Below, piece by piece: positions 63,663 to 64,000 of a DNA stretch of 64,000 bases. Every line of letters starts with the position of its first letter. The stretch's first letter is position 1. The translations under genes were made by a program, and so were the position numbers. Source of the stretch: DATAES01 sp963721305 (GTDB lineage Bacteria; Actinomycetota; Acidimicrobiia; Acidimicrobiales; JACDCH01); assembly GCA_963721305.1 (NCBI GenBank), contig CAVRIR010000002.1, forward strand, positions 372,001-436,000, in the 5' to 3' direction. Below the pieces are notes generated by a model. That model saw only the letters and a list, made by a program, of their open reading frames with translations, was not told where the DNA came from and made no database searches.

Positions 63663-64000
63663 CTACCGGGACGCCGTCAGTTCCTCGTCTGCAGTCGCGG
63701 GCGTGTTCTCGTGCTTGAAGGACTCGTAGATCCGAACGAGCGTCTTCTTCTGGTCCTCGTTGAGGTGCGGGTCCCGCCGGATCTCGGACACGAGATCGGT
63801 GTCGTCATCGCGGGCGTCGAGGATGCCGGCCTGGACGTACAGCGACTCGGCCGAGATCTCGAGCGCGCGAGCGATCTGCTGGAGGATCTCGGCGGACGGC
63901 TTGCGCAGCCCGCGCTCGATCTGGCTCAGGTACGGATTCGAGATCCCCGCCATCTCGGAGAGCTTGCGCAACGAGAGGTGGCCGACCCGACGCTGGTCTC
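63663..64000 (-). CDS. XRE-family transcriptional regulator (5' end off window)
   Basis: Partial; the frame runs to the window edge. The Cro/C1 helix-turn-helix reads SLRKLSEMAGISNPYLSQIE and GLRKPSAEILQQIARALEIS, followed by an acidic C-terminal helix with NEDQKKTLVRIYESFK. A TTG at 63971 could start a shorter protein, but it would cut into the helix-turn-helix. It lies 12 nt before mshA, a conserved position in actinobacteria. Confidence 0.88.
   Translation of the reverse strand, partial: DQRRVGHLSLRKLSEMAGISNPYLSQIERGLRKPSAEILQQIARALEISAESLYVQAGILDARDDDTDLVSEIRRDPHLNEDQKKTLVRIYESFKHENTPATADEELTASR

Overview
The window is uniformly GC-rich and gene-dense. Mycothiol glycosyltransferase (mshA), a Rex-led heme operon, a BldC-like regulator and an actinobacterial YbjN protein point to an Actinomycetota genome. 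A b6f-like split cytochrome b with a Rieske protein and N-terminally anchored cytochromes c suggests an Acidimicrobiia-type lineage; that placement is inference. Five single-base frameshifts in conserved genes (nuoG, hemA, the siroheme-synthase gene and two in one bc-operon gene), four of them at visible G or C runs, suggest an unpolished or metagenome-derived assembly.

Layout. 1-2529 (-) is a partial gene fusing a metallophosphoesterase to a membrane lysyltransferase; it starts 8 nt after a tRNA-Tyr gene (2538-2621, -). 2662-3150 (+) is yajQ. 3229-7584 (-) is htpX, corA, a HAD protein and acs. 7655-8479 (+) is an enoyl-CoA hydratase.

8510-41725 (-) is one same-strand respiratory block of about 33 kb with mostly overlapping or closely spaced genes. 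In transcription order it holds a cytochrome bc operon (small membrane protein, 2x[4Fe-4S] ferredoxin, cytochrome b6, subunit IV, Rieske, diheme cytochrome c, frameshifted membrane protein), a complete 14-gene complex I operon nuoA-N (set 2), a second 11-gene complex I operon nuoABCD-HIJKLMN without nuoEFG (set 1), and a MidA/NDUFAF7-type methyltransferase. Divergent from it, 41954-43928 (+) encodes a monoheme cytochrome c and a geranylgeranyl/menaquinone-reductase-like flavoprotein.

43965-55063 (-) is a Rex-headed heme operon: rex, precorrin-2 dehydrogenase, hemA, hemC, cobA-hemD, a solute-binding lipoprotein, a HAD phosphatase, hemB, hemL, then zwf and lgt. The linkage of a redox-sensing repressor to heme synthesis fits the demand of the heme-containing respiratory block.

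55123-64000 contains a small membrane protein, an elaborately palindromic intergenic element, an acyl-CoA ligase, an ABC exporter, a 29-codon membrane ORF, a SAM hydroxide adenosyltransferase, a BldC-like regulator, proC, a YbjN protein, an 89-bp tandem repeat, mshA and a partial XRE regulator.

Most notable: tandem complex I operons of different composition; a methyltransferase linked to the complex I whose NuoD alone carries the arginine that NDUFAF7 modifies; a ferredoxin gene inside a b6f-like operon; a recurrent PEHL-type N-terminal motif in respiratory subunits; and two families of structured intergenic DNA elements.
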